Shown: positions 20,623-33,076 of the stretch, one piece after another
Layout: the number at the start of each line of letters is the position of its first letter
Numbering within the stretch: the stretch's first letter is position 1
Assembly: GCA_030386875.1 (NCBI GenBank)
Contig: CM059571.1
Coordinates: 21,756,355 to 21,820,354 of the forward strand
DNA from: Morinoia aosen
Lineage: Eukaryota > Arthropoda > Malacostraca > Amphipoda > Talitridae
Direction: 5' to 3'
DNA length: 64,000 bases
Notes under the pieces: model-generated
What the model saw: the letters and a program-made list of their open reading frames with translations, nothing else
Databases searched by the model: none
Told to the model about the DNA's origin: nothing
Made by a program: the position numbers and the translations under genes

Positions 20623-21881
20623 CTCACGGAAGTTAACAGAGAAATAGATCGAAGGCTCACGCTTCTGAAGTACAACGCTAAGAGGGCTAAACTATGACTC
20701 TTTTTTTTTCTCAAAGCTACGAATACTTATGGGTAAATACACAACGGATATTTTAAGACTGAAATTAAAGCGTCAGGGGAAATTACGCCAGAAAGCAAAC
20801 TTTTGACCAAATATTAGCGTTCATTCCTCTGGGTTGACTAAACTAATGACAAGTATCGTAAAAAAATCTGTACTAAAAGCCTACCGTTCGGCGCTGCTGA
20901 GGAAAATTTCTAGGTTTACAAATGTTAACGATAGAATGATTGATCTCCACTATGCCAAAATTTTAAAGAACAAAACTATGAACATCAAACAAGCGCAAAA
21001 ACATCTTCTAGAATATCGATAGAACAGCTTGTACAAGTCCAATATATCACAGGGCTCACAATACAATTTCCAAATTAGAGTTGAAAATTGGACAGTAAAA
21101 TAATTATAGTAGTTTAGACTGCCGCAACCGAACTTTTATGTACTCGAAGGCCGTCATGAATTTAGTAGTTCAATAACATCTACTACCCGCTGGGAAATAC
21201 TTTCTGAGTAAAACAGTCGAAAACCTTACACGATGTTCTGGTTTTCAATTAAATAAGATGAATTAGAGCAAAATAATTGTCGATATGACTGCTGAAAAAC
21301 TAAATACATATAGGAAAATATTTCATTACTTTACCTTTATTTTCTCCAATATGATCAGACTATCGACATAGTCATTAGGTGAAATACTATGTTTATAGTA
21401 AATTATAAGCTCCATCAAGACAGTCACTCAGAGCCCTTTATCAAAATTTCTGTATCTGCTCGACAAATTCAAAATTTGTTGGCGTATACTTGTAAAGCCT
21501 GCAAGCAAAAAACGCACTTTACAACGCTAAAAAAAATATGAAATCTGCTCATCACATTTTGCAATCGTTTTTGTACCGTTGAACTCGAGTTCAACTTGAA
21601 GATTTTTCCATTAAAGCTTCAATTAAACAAAGCTAGAAAAACAATATTCGTTGATTTGTTTAGTACACGACTACCATTAATTAAAGCGGCCGACTTTGGT
21701 GTCACCAACCTTCAAACGTTTACCGCCTGAATTATATGAAAACCCACGATAACTTTGTTGAATTTGATAGAAAAAAAGAAAGAAAGAAAAAATGTTTATT
21801 TCCAAATTGTCACATGAGATACATGCCAACATATTGGCTTTTAAAAGTTTCTTAAATATAGGGCATCCTAAAACAAATGTT
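20623..21881. other. intron, nothing recognised
   Basis: AT-rich intron. It contains the second copy (about 20837-20866) of the dispersed 28-bp phrase. A short open frame following that copy has no recognisable product. Confidence 0.5.
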
Positions 21882-22307
21882 CCATACGAGGAGTACTAAT
21901 TGACAAACCATCCGAGGTGTACAAGTAGATGAGCCATACGAGGCATAATAATAGACAAACTATACGAGGTGTACTAATAGACAAACTGTCAGAGGTGTAC
22001 AAGTAGATAGACCATACGAGGCATATTAATTGACAAAATATACGAGGCGTACTAATAGACAGACCATTCGTGGTGGGCTAGTAGTCTAACAAAAGTTCTA
22101 TACAAGGAGTACTAATTGACAAACCATCCGAGGTGTACAAATAGATAAGCCATACGAGGCATAATAATAATAGGCAAACTATACGAGGTGTACTAATAGA
22201 CAAGCTATCAGAGGTGTACAAAATAGATAGACCATACGAGGCATCCTAATAGAAAAAATATACGAGGCGTACTAATAGACAAACCACACGTGGCTTGCCA
22301 ATAGTCT
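21882..22307. repeat. 26-bp tandem repeat with 216-bp higher-order period
   Basis: The base unit is c(c/t)atacgagg(t/c)gtactaatagacaaa-like, 26 bp. Seven such units plus one 34-bp unit ending in a tagtctaac phrase make 216 bp. The whole block repeats starting at 22098, with the same order of unit variants and about 4 bp of insertions. Corresponding units in the two blocks resemble each other more than neighbouring units do, so the last expansion duplicated the eight-unit block. It is intronic in the presumed minus-strand gene. Confidence 0.9.
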
Positions 22308-23742
22308 ATCTCTGTCAAGGGTAGTTGAATGAGAAATGAAAAATATGCCCTAAAAAATATGCAAAGCCCTATCACCACCAAAAACATATTTCGTATCTTC
22401 TCGATATTCACCACATCATGCGGACATGGGTACATGGGATAAAATAGAGATACAGTGTAAGCCGGTTACCACTCATGATTGACAAATATCTACAAAATAT
22501 TGGTAGAAATGGGTAAACAAACATATATTCAATATCAAAATTCATAGCTTGTACAACACACGGACAGAAAGATAATTTTACTACGATTCATATGCTCAAA
22601 TTGCACTTTATTTCATTAATTACATATGACATTAATCCGATTCACAGAAACGCCCTCTGGGGAAGTGCTAGATCTATTTTTGAATCATTTCGCAATTGAA
22701 ATAAAATTTATTAACCGAATGGTTTTTGCGTAAAGAAATGAAATAGAAACATGTATATCTATTTATGTAGATACATATATATACCTACACACGTACACAC
22801 ACATATTAATTTATATACTTATTGAAAATAAAATATTAGAAAAAAAAAATACATATATAACATAAAAGATAGAAGCAACCTACCATCTACTACACAGAAA
22901 ATGACAGCTGAGCTCACTGTAATCCTAAGAAATTTTTCGCAAAAAAAAATAACTAAAAGGAAGAGAAGACTTCGAAAAACATAAAAATGAGCTGTTTTTT
23001 AATTTCTTCACAGAAATTTTTAAGAAAAATCAGATTATAGTCAAGAAGCAACACAACTCTTCAGCATTATAGGGACATGTGTACGTGGGATAAAATGGAG
23101 TAACATTGTGGCCGGATATCACATCTGAGTGGAGAATATTCACAAAATTGGCACATATAGGAAGATTAGGCCTTGATCCAAAATGATAATTTCATTACAG
23201 AAATTTAGAGTTTTTTCCGATTTGAAAGTTCAGTGCTAGTGTGCGCTGAACGCACGAAAAGAAAAAAAAATAAAAAGACTAAATGCAATGCTTAAATTAC
23301 CCCTTTCCCTCCAGCTCAGCCGAAAATCGATTGAAAACATCTTCGAGAATGATTTTGAAATAGCGAGACAACGTTAGCCAAAAATTTAATTCATTATAAG
23401 CTTTGCACAACCCTCACGTCTATAAACCTGTTTATTGGTGTACACACAAAATGTATTTCATGGTATATTTGTCATACGGACGTTAAATATTAATACAGAA
23501 AAGAGAAAGAAATAACAAAATAAAGATGAGGAAATACTCCTAATTATGGAAAGAACGTTCGTTCTGCTGCACTGAACTGACGGCTGTGGTGCTCATTGTT
23601 GTCGACAGAAATAAGTAAGATGAATATACGAATCGCTTAGCAAACGTAAAATGAAATAGGTTCTAAATTTCTAACAGAAATTTCAGGAAAAATTAAAATT
23701 TCTGATAGATGGGAAGTTCACACCGAGATGCTGCAGGCCCTA
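22308..23742. other. intron, simple-sequence rich
   Basis: The segment at 22750-22860 is rich in ta/ca dinucleotides (acatatatatacctacac and the like). A phrase resembling gggacatgtgtacgtgggataaaat appears near 22423-22445 and again at 23069-23092, a dispersed repeat of unknown type. No gene. Confidence 0.5.
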
Positions 23743-23935
23743 TGACAGAGATGTAAAATGACGTGACACATTTACTCTAAATTCTTTTCCAGTTTTAGAG
23801 TTTTTGATATGCTGGGGAAGCTTGTTCCACAAAAAAGCTCCAGAAACTGAGAGAGCTTTTTGTCCCACGTTAGCAGATGCGACAATAATTAATTTGGCAT
23901 CTGAAACACACGGATGAGAGAGAAAAGAGATATTC
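23743..23935 (-). mobile_element. LINE ORF2 C-terminal fragment
   Basis: The minus-strand peptide contains ANVGQKALSVSGAFLWNKLP followed by QHIKNSKTGKEF. This matches the conserved tail of CR1/L2/RTE-type reverse transcriptase polyproteins (…TGxxxFxxxGxxLWNxLPxxIR…). It stops at TAG/TGA-rich DNA just after. The fragment is isolated and lacks the upstream RT core, and is inactive. It could derive from the same family as 15265-15500, but the two do not overlap, so this is untested. Confidence 0.75.
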
Positions 23936-25799
23936 TGCACCAAAACGGGACGTAAAGCTGAGTTTATCGCCTTGACGGCGAGGTTTGAGGGTTCTTGACT
24001 TCTTTATACACAATCCACTCAAATTCGCTTCGTACTAAGGTGTTCCTGCGGAGGTGCTCTGTGCAGGTGCTCTGTCTCGTTTGAACACATGCCCTGCGCC
24101 AAAAGTCTCCACATTCAAAGAGCCACTTTACAACAACATTTACCTATCAATTTAGGTGCAAACATTAAGCCCCTCACTCAGACACTCACTCATGCACTCA
24201 ACTAAGACCACTATAGTGGCCAAACCTCTGTCCGAATTTTTGGACATTGAAATGAACTCTTACCTTTTGAAATTAACTTGCGAAAAAACTACGTAAATTC
24301 AAACATTCTGGTAAATAGCGTAATGACTCAGTGGCTAAAAATTATTTGAAAATGTTGGCAGTGGTACGATGAATTTTGTTAAACCGTTTCGAAGTGTGAT
24401 AGTTAAATGAGGAATGTAATAATAATTGAACTTTTTTCCCTTTTAGATGGAAGTTCTACGGAAAATTTTGCTACAAATGTGTTTTTATCATATTTTACAA
24501 ACTTTCAGAAGTAAATAGTCACCATGGAAACTACCCTCACAGAAGCCGCTGATATTTAGAGGTGAAATATCATTTTTTTAGCTATGGCGAAAGTTTTTTC
24601 GTAAACTCTTTTTGATAAACCACATCTTGTTTAGCACGACCAAACCGTGTTTTTCGTGAAACTTGGTATGAACAGACTGTTTTGTTCTTGTAATTGTGCG
24701 ATCATTTGCTAAGAGCTACCTTCCAGCACACATCTACTAGTTTGAGAAAATGTTTCTTGCTTGTCTTCTCCAATTTCACCGACACAATTTGATCCGGTAC
24801 TTTTTCAGACGCCCTTGCAGACTGAACGTTGGCGCTGAGTTATTTCGAAATATACACTAAGCTACCAAAGACATTTACGAAGCACTATGGTTACGAAGCG
24901 CTGTATAGCAGTTAATTTCAAGTAATTACGTTCTTTACGACACTTCTGACAGTGGTTCTATCTGATGGATAAATGTGTTGGACGCGCATGAAGTACCACT
25001 TCACTAAATTACTCTGCCGATTGTTTGCGCATACTCATTCTCATGCTCAATTCTTCTTTAAGGAAATAAGTTACTGAAGCAAATTATTGCACTCAAGCAT
25101 ATCGTAATTGCAGTTTTTAAACAAATGAAACGAAGAAAATGTCTACAAAATTAAGGAGTCTTCCAACCCAAACTTCCCTCAGCCCAGCATTATGATCAGT
25201 TCTACCAAAGCTGTCTCGTAGGTCTGCTTATGTAAATAAGTACATAACTTTTTCTACGAACGCTGAAGTTGCTAATGGTATCATTTTGCTACAAAAAATC
25301 ACAGTACCGAAATCAATTGATTTCTAGTGTTGCATATTTTGAAGGAATCGTTGTGAGCGATAATTAATGAGTCAATATTGAACGTACGTGATAAGTGCAC
25401 AGTGAAAAAATTATTCATTGCAGTGCGCATCATTTATTACCGATTCAATCATAGTTAAACGTTTCTGACTTCTTTCATTTTATGCATCCGTCATTGAGAA
25501 AATTTTACCAAATTTGAAGTTCCGAAGAATCTTTCTTACGGCACCTTGCTTATATGAAAGACGTGTTTGAGTCTTTCGGACGGTGTACTTTAGAATTATT
25601 ACCCTATTACTACTATGTTTATAGAATTATCAATACTTCCACTAATTACCATAACTATTACATGCTGTTCCACAAAACACTTCTCGAAATTTAAAAATCT
25701 CTTCTTGTAGATTCGAACAGTGTCTATACGAACAAAGCTTTTCCGTAAATACATATTCCAGGGCCCTTACAGCATTCCACTGCTAGCACTGCTGTCTTC
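23936..25799. other. intron, nothing recognised
   Basis: AT-rich DNA with no coding block, repeat family or RNA gene that I can support. Confidence 0.5.
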
Positions 25800-25890
25800 C
25801 ACCACCACCACCACACTCACACACACACGCACACAGACACACATACACACACACAGACACACGCACACACAAACACACATACACACACCG
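25800..25890. repeat. (CA)n/(TG)n microsatellite after a (CCA)n run
   Basis: A short ccaccaccacc run is followed by roughly 80 bp of interrupted ca repeats. On the minus strand, the transcribed sense, this is a TG tract starting only about 20 nt after the donor of the exon at 25912-25977. Confidence 0.95.
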
Positions 25891-25911
25891 CCGTCCTGCG
25901 CCAAAACTCAC

Positions 25912-25977
25912 CTGCTGATTTTCGGGCGAGAGGGAGCGAGCGTTTGCGAAGTACGGGTTCCATTTCGGCAGGTCCGA
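25912..25977 (-). CDS. 66-nt internal exon, unidentified protein
   Basis: The minus-strand acceptor ttggtgctcgtacag and consensus donor cag|gtgagt bound 22 codons. They read SDLPKWNPYFANARSLS and then PENQQ, phase 0 at both ends. Composition is GC-rich against an AT-rich background. The preceding 28-nt exon ends …SRDL and the following exon begins HSYGFD, or AAVPDN if the microexon is included. No domain is recognised. The aromatic WNPYF followed by a Ser/Pro stretch suggests a short linear motif rather than a folded domain. Confidence 0.75.
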
Positions 25978-27041
25978 CTGTACGAGCACCAAGCAACGTA
26001 AGAGAAGGTAAATACATAACTAGGCATTGGTAACTAGACTACGGGGACAACTGGAGCCGCAGTGGAAGAACACAATACCAAAAAGAGAAGTAACATAATT
26101 AAATTATCTATTTTTAATTGAACTTATTAAATTGGAATTTTTAACTAAAGTAAATAATTACATTTTTAATTTTATTTTTAATTGAAATCAAAAAAGAAAG
26201 AATGCCAAAATTAAATTCTTAATTGTGTGGTTATTAAAATAACCACAAGTGGTTACGGAAATTAATAAAAAAGTGCTATGTCGAATTAATTCGGAAAGAA
26301 AAATGAAAATTAATTTGAAGATTTTGAGGAAATACATCAATTGAATATTAAAACAGAGGAAAACATAAACCTAAACTTATCAACAAAAAAATTGATGGTA
26401 GAGGGTAATAAAAATTTAATATTGTAATTACTATTAAAGAGTATTAATGTTTGGAACTGAACGCCGCTTGTACTATGAAGGCTGTGAGTATTATACAGTT
26501 TTTAATTGTGAAGTCAAAACAGAAAGCAGCACTATCAGCATCACAGGGGCAGAAAGAACAACTTAACACGGCTGAGAAGATCGATCAGCATAATAAAAAC
26601 CAATCAAAATAACAGCATGAACTGAAAAATCAGTCACATGAACGAAAGGCTTTCAGTAAATGATAATAATTTGGCAAACCTCCACTTTTTCGCGTGCGAA
26701 AGCCACTATACTCATGATTACATTACTCTATTTACTGCAGCATTTGACTAAATAGGATATTCAAATCAACAAGCAATACTGGAACTATCCAACAACGTTA
26801 AAGCAAGAACACCACATGACAGGACGAAATCTCTGTCATACTTAGCTACAATACTGCGTAATATGAAAAAATTCAGTCATGTCGCGTGTTCAAGGAGTTA
26901 TAACAGCATGAAGATATTTTTGACTATTTTATCCTTCACTAAGTGTGTATCACCAGTAGTCCAGTACTGATTTTAAGAAATTAGATATGTTTAGGAACGG
27001 AATTAGAGTCTCTACATCAGTGTCGTGTCTCCAGCACTCAC
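25978..27041. other. intron, nothing recognised
   Basis: Very AT-rich, particularly 26100-26460, with no feature supported. Confidence 0.55.
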
Positions 27042-27069
27042 AAGGTCCCGACTGCCCCGGTGGCTGCGT
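27042..27069 (-). CDS. 28-nt microexon, unidentified protein
   Basis: The minus-strand acceptor attttatttctttccag and consensus donor ctt|gtgagt bound a GC-rich 28-nt block. It needs two bases from the previous exon and then reads RSHRGSRDL in phase 0 into SDLPKW. Both splice sites are strong and the phase fits exons on each side exactly. Skipping it would shift the frame. Confidence 0.65.
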
Positions 27070-28245
27070 CTGGAAAGAAATAAAATACCATGTCATTTTG
27101 ACGTACATTTACATGTAAACCTCAACTTAATATCGTAGAGTTAACAATTCACCTTTAAATTTAATCTAGATATCTTCAGAGAAGTCATTTCTCCTCAGGC
27201 CATTAATCATAAAAAATACCAAATTTTCAAGAAACTAGATCCGGGTAATAGCCTTCAATATAATAAGTAAAACGAACAAATGAAAAACATTGTTCGCTAT
27301 GTTTGCGTGCATAAATTTTGTTTCCAACCAGCAAACAAGAAATTAGCAGCTATTCTTTCATCCATATCTGCCGCTAAATCGTGTATATAGAACGGGACCG
27401 ATATAGGCAGGCAAGGTACCGAAATTCGTAACTTATTCATTGACAAACGACCTTCCATAAATCCATTCATTTTTACATTCGACAGATTAAGGTTAAGTCG
27501 TCCCGCATCGAGCTGACAATTATTGAGCACCATAGACGTGAGCGACTGTAAATCGCATTAAAATTAGGTCAATGTTCCTCTACTCGGATACCATGTGAAT
27601 CATTTCTTGCCGCGCAAAGGATTAAATTGATAGAGCTTTTCTCCCGAGTAAAGGCTCGTTTGTACACCCTTTCCTTAAAATTGACGTCAAATTGGCTAGA
27701 GAAAGTCATAAAATGTGCTTCGCACAAAGAGGTGACCTGGTTGTGGTGAAGTCCGGAGCTTGTCCTAATATTCAACGGTGCAATAATTGTCTGCGGACCC
27801 TGCACTCCTTTTTACGTTCCGGTTATGTGCCGGTCGGTTCTTTTACACTGATCTTTGCTGTTGTTTTGTTATCTATGATGTTAGTAATTTGTCATAGGCG
27901 TATCAAGGGGGAGGTCATACCTTATATAGGCATAAGGAATGACATTGATGATGCATGTTCCGATTCTTAATGTGAAAGCTATCAATACTTCGTTGGACGT
28001 GAAATAAATCAAATCAGTGAAGGTATTTTCCAGAAATGCTTTCAATAATGCTAAGCTTTATTAGAAAATTAGAACAGCGATTTCAAGTGAATAAGTGATT
28101 TTCACTCAGAGGGATTTCAAAGGCGTTTATTTATCATCACATGTGCATGACTCGTGGCATAATTTGAGCCCAGTCTTGGAAGTCTTGGAAGAGCGACGAG
28201 CTTCACAGCATAGAGCCTTCAAAGCAGCGTCTTATCTTCCTTTAC
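27070..28245. other. intron, nothing recognised
   Basis: A plus-strand frame at 27692-27970 includes a hydrophobic stretch but has no gene context. I regard it as chance. Confidence 0.5.
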
Positions 28246-28388
28246 AGCTCCTGCATTTCGAATTTGGTCAGCAAATTGAAGACCCAGCCGAGAGCACCCA
28301 CAATACCGGACGTGGATGCAGGTTGCAGAAACATGACGCTGCGCTGCAGACTGAAGTCGAGGTTCTGAGCCATTGGCAATGTTTCCCA
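28246..28388 (-). CDS. 143-nt internal exon, unidentified protein
   Basis: The minus-strand acceptor ttaaggaactcattacag, which follows a T-rich tract, opens a phase-0 frame. It reads WETLPMAQNLDFSLQRS, then VMFLQPASTSGIVGALGW, then VFNLLTKFEMQE, and ends in phase 2 at ct|gtaaag. A TAA overlaps the donor, as expected of an intron boundary. The central segment (about residues 20-42) is hydrophobic with Gly, long enough for a buried helix, but the preceding Pro/Ser residues make a membrane span uncertain. The donor is weaker than the others. Phase fits the 28-nt exon at 27042-27069. I do not recognise the family. Confidence 0.6.
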
Positions 28389-31300
28389 CTGTAATGAGTT
28401 CCTTAAAAAATATATTGAATATGTGAACTTCAGAGAGATACATTTTCAATTATTGAATGAAACGTTCTTTTTGATACTATTTTCGGATGTATTTCCAGAA
28501 ACCATTCTCAGCGAATGTCAATCAGAGCACACTTCCTAACAAAAAATTTTCGCGTGCGCTCCCCTATTGTTATTTCAGTTATTCTTTCAAACTTGCTGGC
28601 AAATTGTGAAGAAAATTATACAGTAATTTAAAAAGATTAGCACTGCGGAATAATGGCACATGCATTTAGTCTTCTCAACATTCAAACCATTTATTGACCT
28701 CATTTGTTCAAGGAATGACTGTATAAATCACACTTGCCTGCAATGAACAAGCGCCTGTGTGCCTTACGGACCATTATTTTCAGGTGATGCTTTGTGAGCC
28801 TTATTTTTCTTCGAACAATTCAACTCTATCAATATTTCTCAAACAGAGTAAACTTTCACTGCTGTCCAAACGGTTGAATGGAGAATTAGTCCATTACCCG
28901 GGTTTCAAAACATCGTACATTGATAAACACGAGCTTCCAATCATCATACAACAGAGGAACTCGAGTTTCAAATCATGTTGCACAACATGACGTGAAGAGC
29001 TTTAGCTCATTTGCATCACGCCCTCCAACTCCAGACGGTGCGCCAGCTCGCCGCGACTCAGAGGTCACGGTATCAAGGCTGGTCAATGACGAGCTCTGTG
29101 CCGCTGTTGCAGCGCTTGGCAACGCGCCGTGTCCAGAGGGCTCGTCAAGGCAACGAAGGACGACCTCCACAGAATACGAACGCATTTAGTTTTTACGAAC
29201 ATCAGCTCCAAGTTGATGCCTACTGATATCAGATCAGAGGCTCTAACTAATGCGTTTGACACTCCAGAACTCTCCGTTTACAATTGATCAAAGAACACAT
29301 TTATAAGTCATGCGTAGTCGAGTCTTGCACGCACACTCATTGTTTTCTCGATTTTATATGAATTGATGACGTTAACCAACGATGAACTTATTTTTAGTCT
29401 GTTTACTTCGAAACGCGTGATCATGTCAGGCATTAATTTCCCACCAAAACTTAAGAAGAAAATATTTTTACGCGACTCAAACCACTTGCATTTAGCTGTC
29501 GGTAAATTACGAGTAAATTATTTGTTACATCCATGAGATTGTTCTTTTTCTCTAAGCACTGACACCATCTGACATCAAATGAGATACATGTAGAACAAAC
29601 CGGCATTGAGAGGTTGAAAATAGGGACATTGTAGATCGCTGTCAGAGAAAATATCGTTCTACCCTTTTGCTGTGTTAGTCTACCAGCGCGGATAAAAAAA
29701 CGTTTCTTTCAAGTTGTACTCATAATTTGTTAGTGAAAACCCTTTTTTAAACGGACGCCTTGAGCCCTTAGCATTTCTTCTTTTCGACTCCTTTTTTGTG
29801 TTCGGACAAATATCAGATTAATCTCTAACATTTCTCCAAACATTCAAATTCTGGCAACAAATTCAGTACCAATAATTAAGCCCAATTTTTTTGGACTAGC
29901 AAGATTTTTTTCATAACAGAACCTTGAATTCTTTTGCGTATGCCAACAACACCAACCTTCCCATAACAAGTGTGCAATCGATCCTCACTTCACACATCAT
30001 CTTGTGGGAACCTCAACTCATCCGGACGAAAATTAATTCCAATTGCCCCCCTACATCCAATTTTTTTAATTCCAATTGTCCAACGGGTTAACAACTTAAC
30101 TAATTTCTTAATATGACGTCGTATATCTCGTATATCAACAGTGCCTAGTTATAGTAAAAGTCTCCGTCGGTCATTGACGCTTGCGATTTGATTTTGTTCT
30201 TAAGTATAAAAATAGAAGCAATCATTTGTAAACTTTGTCCTATTTTCTAACCACTTGGAGTACAAGTTTTCCGTAGATTCAGATCAGCTACATTGGTATA
30301 GTTAATTATGCGTACTAAATCTCCTGAACCCTTACCATTAAGTATATGGATGATTATTAGCAAATAGTCCAAGTCTCTGCCTACGACGCTCGTTCATTCC
30401 CAATAATCTTTACAGCACGGACGTACTTTACGAGACCCTTGTGCAGAGAGGATGTTGGATTTCCTAGAAATTTACGTCGTCTTACCAGTATTAACTGGCT
30501 GCGTAAGCTCTTCAAAGTCGACTTCGCTACGCTACTTTCCGTAACGTGCACGGTATCTAAATTGGATTAGAAAACTCGCATTGCCAGCTGTATCACTGCG
30601 GCGATGCACTTTGCTTATAGTTTGGCCCCTTGCACAATATCTGCACTGCACCTCACCCTCCCTTCATCATCCCGCTGCTCGCGAAACATTAAAAACCTTT
30701 TTTTTTCTTTTTTTTCACTAGGGAAATCCTAAAGCCTTTTTCTCTCCTGTTCAATTTCACTGTTGCTCATAAAAAAAAATTTCTCGCTTAACTTGCATCA
30801 CCAGACGTAATGTTGTCCTGATTTTTATCTTCACTTGCTGACTATACATCCTTCACTTTACGCTTAATACTAAACACACCTCTCTTTGCTTACCTTAAAT
30901 AATAAAAGAACTTCAATTGCTATATTCACTTTGAATATGTATACGGTAAACACACTTCCCTTGTTTCATTTCGTATGATAGAAAACTTCACTTGTAATTG
31001 CTAAACTCAACCTAAGCCTCACTCTCGCACTGTTGCTTAAAAAAAATCGCTGAGATACTCCTACACAAACTCACGCGTGACATAAATGACGCACAACATG
31101 ACACAGCGATGCAGGCTCTGTAATTACACTCAGAAGCACGCACTGATAGGACAAGGCTGTTGTGTCAGGCATGACCTAGAACCCTCAAAACGACGACTGT
31201 AAAATTTCATGTGATATTGATTCACAGCATTAATTAATTCTGGTGCTTGTGTAGTTCGCTGGAAGAGTGTGAATAGTTTGGAAAGCATCACAAAGAAGCT

Positions 31301-31776
31301 AGTATTCTAGTCCTTGGTAATGGTGCGTTGACTAGCTTGCAAACAACGTAGAATGCTAAGCTCATCTTTTTTTTTTTTAAGGATAACTCTGACTTCACTT
31401 ATTTTTCAGCTTTTTTGAGAGCCTTAACATCCTTTCTTCTTTTCGTTAGATTTTTGTAAACATGAGCAAGTGAAAAAAAATGTGTTAGTATAATTATTGT
31501 CGTGATATCCCTCAAGTGCTTACGTATTGCTCTTCCATTTTTCTAATAGAACTCTGAGTTCTGCAGGAATTACATAGAAAATTATTGTTAGGTTACAGGA
31601 TATGTGCGACTAACACAGCAGATGCGATTCCTTGGTACAAAGATTTACATATCTTTGAGGCGAAGCAAAAAATCCTTGCATAATGACTCAAGCTAAGAAC
31701 TGAGAGCCCCTCCATCGACATAATGTACAACGGATAACAACGTTGTCCTAAATTTAGCATTGGATCCCTTAAGAGC
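28389..31776. other. presumed intron with one GC-rich ambiguous patch
   Basis: About 29000-29190 is much richer in GC than its surroundings. It is open in two plus frames (VNDELCAAVAALGNAPC in one, TVRQLAATQRSRYQGW in another) and one minus frame (Ser/Ala/Gly-rich). A good plus-strand acceptor (cacgccctccaactccag) precedes it at about 29017-29034, but no clear donor follows. It may be an exon or regulatory CpG-rich DNA. The rest is AT-rich with poly-T runs near 30697-30718 and 31367-31379. Confidence 0.4.
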
Positions 31777-31989
31777 ATGACAGCCATGTGCGCTGAATAT
31801 CTGAAATTCTTCGCTCCATCCAATCAACAGTACATTTTCTGCGCGGCTCAAGACCCTCTGTTAGACCATCGACCCATACCGGATTACCATACGTTCAACT
31901 TTGACGCGAAAATAAGAGAGCTGCTACCCAAGTTCAAGTTGGAGCTCAGCAAGGTCGCACTCGGTGCCCATGCGAAGTTCACGATTTGA
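31777..31989 (+). other. coding-like short frame of unknown origin
   Basis: The frame reads …NQQYIFCAAQDPLLDHRPI then DYHTFNFDAKIRELLPKFK and LELSKVALGAHAKFTI before TGA. The composition is protein-like: charged, few Cys, balanced hydrophobics. No splice sites or family could be assigned. It could be a fragment of a processed pseudogene, a transposon piece or chance. Confidence 0.25.
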
Positions 31990-32114
31990 GTGTCATGGGT
32001 GCGACTCGCTGGCGCCCTCAGATCGATGCGCACCTGCCGGACGTCCGACACCGAGAGCAGCTCTCGTGTTTTCGTGCGTCTGTGCCTGGCACCGAACTAA
32101 GCAGTCCGGTTTTC

Positions 32115-32265
32115 TGGAGCCACCACTTTACATCGAACACTGCACTCGTGTCCTTTGGCGTCCAGTCTCTAAACAGAGCACAGCACTCGTGTTCTTAGAC
32201 TTCCACACTGTATATCGAGCCCTGCACTCGTGTTCTGGTGTTCAAGCCCCGAATTCGTGTTCGTC
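32115..32265. repeat. short degenerate tandem repeat, about 41-43 bp
   Basis: The phrase gcactcgtgt(c/t)ct recurs three times about 41-43 bp apart (near 32143, 32184 and 32225). A fourth, weaker copy (ttcgtgttcg) lies near 32250. A small decayed minisatellite. Confidence 0.5.
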
Positions 32266-33018
32266 CTCGTCTACTTACTGGCGCAGCGTATCACAGACCA
32301 GTAGAAACTTCAGGAACTTCTCAACACAAGTCTCCCAACTTGCTTAGATCAAAGATCAATGCACCTCCACAAAACACTAAAGCTAATTCACGTGCACCTA
32401 ATTCGGAAAAAACACTGAAATGTACCGTGTACGTGAGCGTGACTTATTATGAGAAACTGACGAATTTGCGTCGAAGAGTATAGAACCAGTAACAGTAAAA
32501 TTCTTCAAGATTTGGGAGCGCCCTGTACGGAGCGTGGTAGGTAATTCCAGCCAACCTAGACGTACTTTAAGGTACATTGATGATTCCCTGATTTTCATTG
32601 AAACATGACTCATGATTAGATACTTTCAAACATCCACGTGCGCAAGAAAACCGGCTTTCAGAACGTAACATTGTATAAAACCTACTTCTGTAAAAGGAAG
32701 AAGTCAGCTGATATAATGAACGCGATCACTGGGCGTAACCTGCAATGTTAAAGAAAGCCCCCGTGACAAACATTCGAATACGGTCTTAAACAGTTGCCTT
32801 TTGGCTGCAAATTACTACCCACTGGTACGAGCGCCTACACAGCGTCTTCGTGTGCTGGCACGGATCAATGGAGACCACGTGTAGCGACCTGCCCCTGTAA
32901 GGGGCGGCTTGTTATCTGGGGCTGCTGATTGTGATGCCACGAAATAGCGCGCACTGTCATGCACGGCTCGCTTTTTGCTGCAGTTGAGCCCAGGAAAGGA
33001 GGTGTGAGGGTCACTTAC

Positions 33019-33076
33019 ACGATAACTACTCCCTCGTATTTTTGCGCTAGGATAACGCGCTAAAGTCACTGTAATA
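33019..33076 (-). CDS. weak candidate 58-nt exon
   Basis: The minus-strand acceptor ctttgattattccag and a consensus donor cgt|gtaagt bound 58 nt. After one base completing the previous codon they read ITVTLARYPSAKIRGSSYR. The phases match the donor of the acidic exon at 52936 (phase 2) and the start of the exon at 28388 (phase 0), so it could bridge them. Evidence is only splice sites plus phase. A second frame has stops. Confidence 0.35.
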
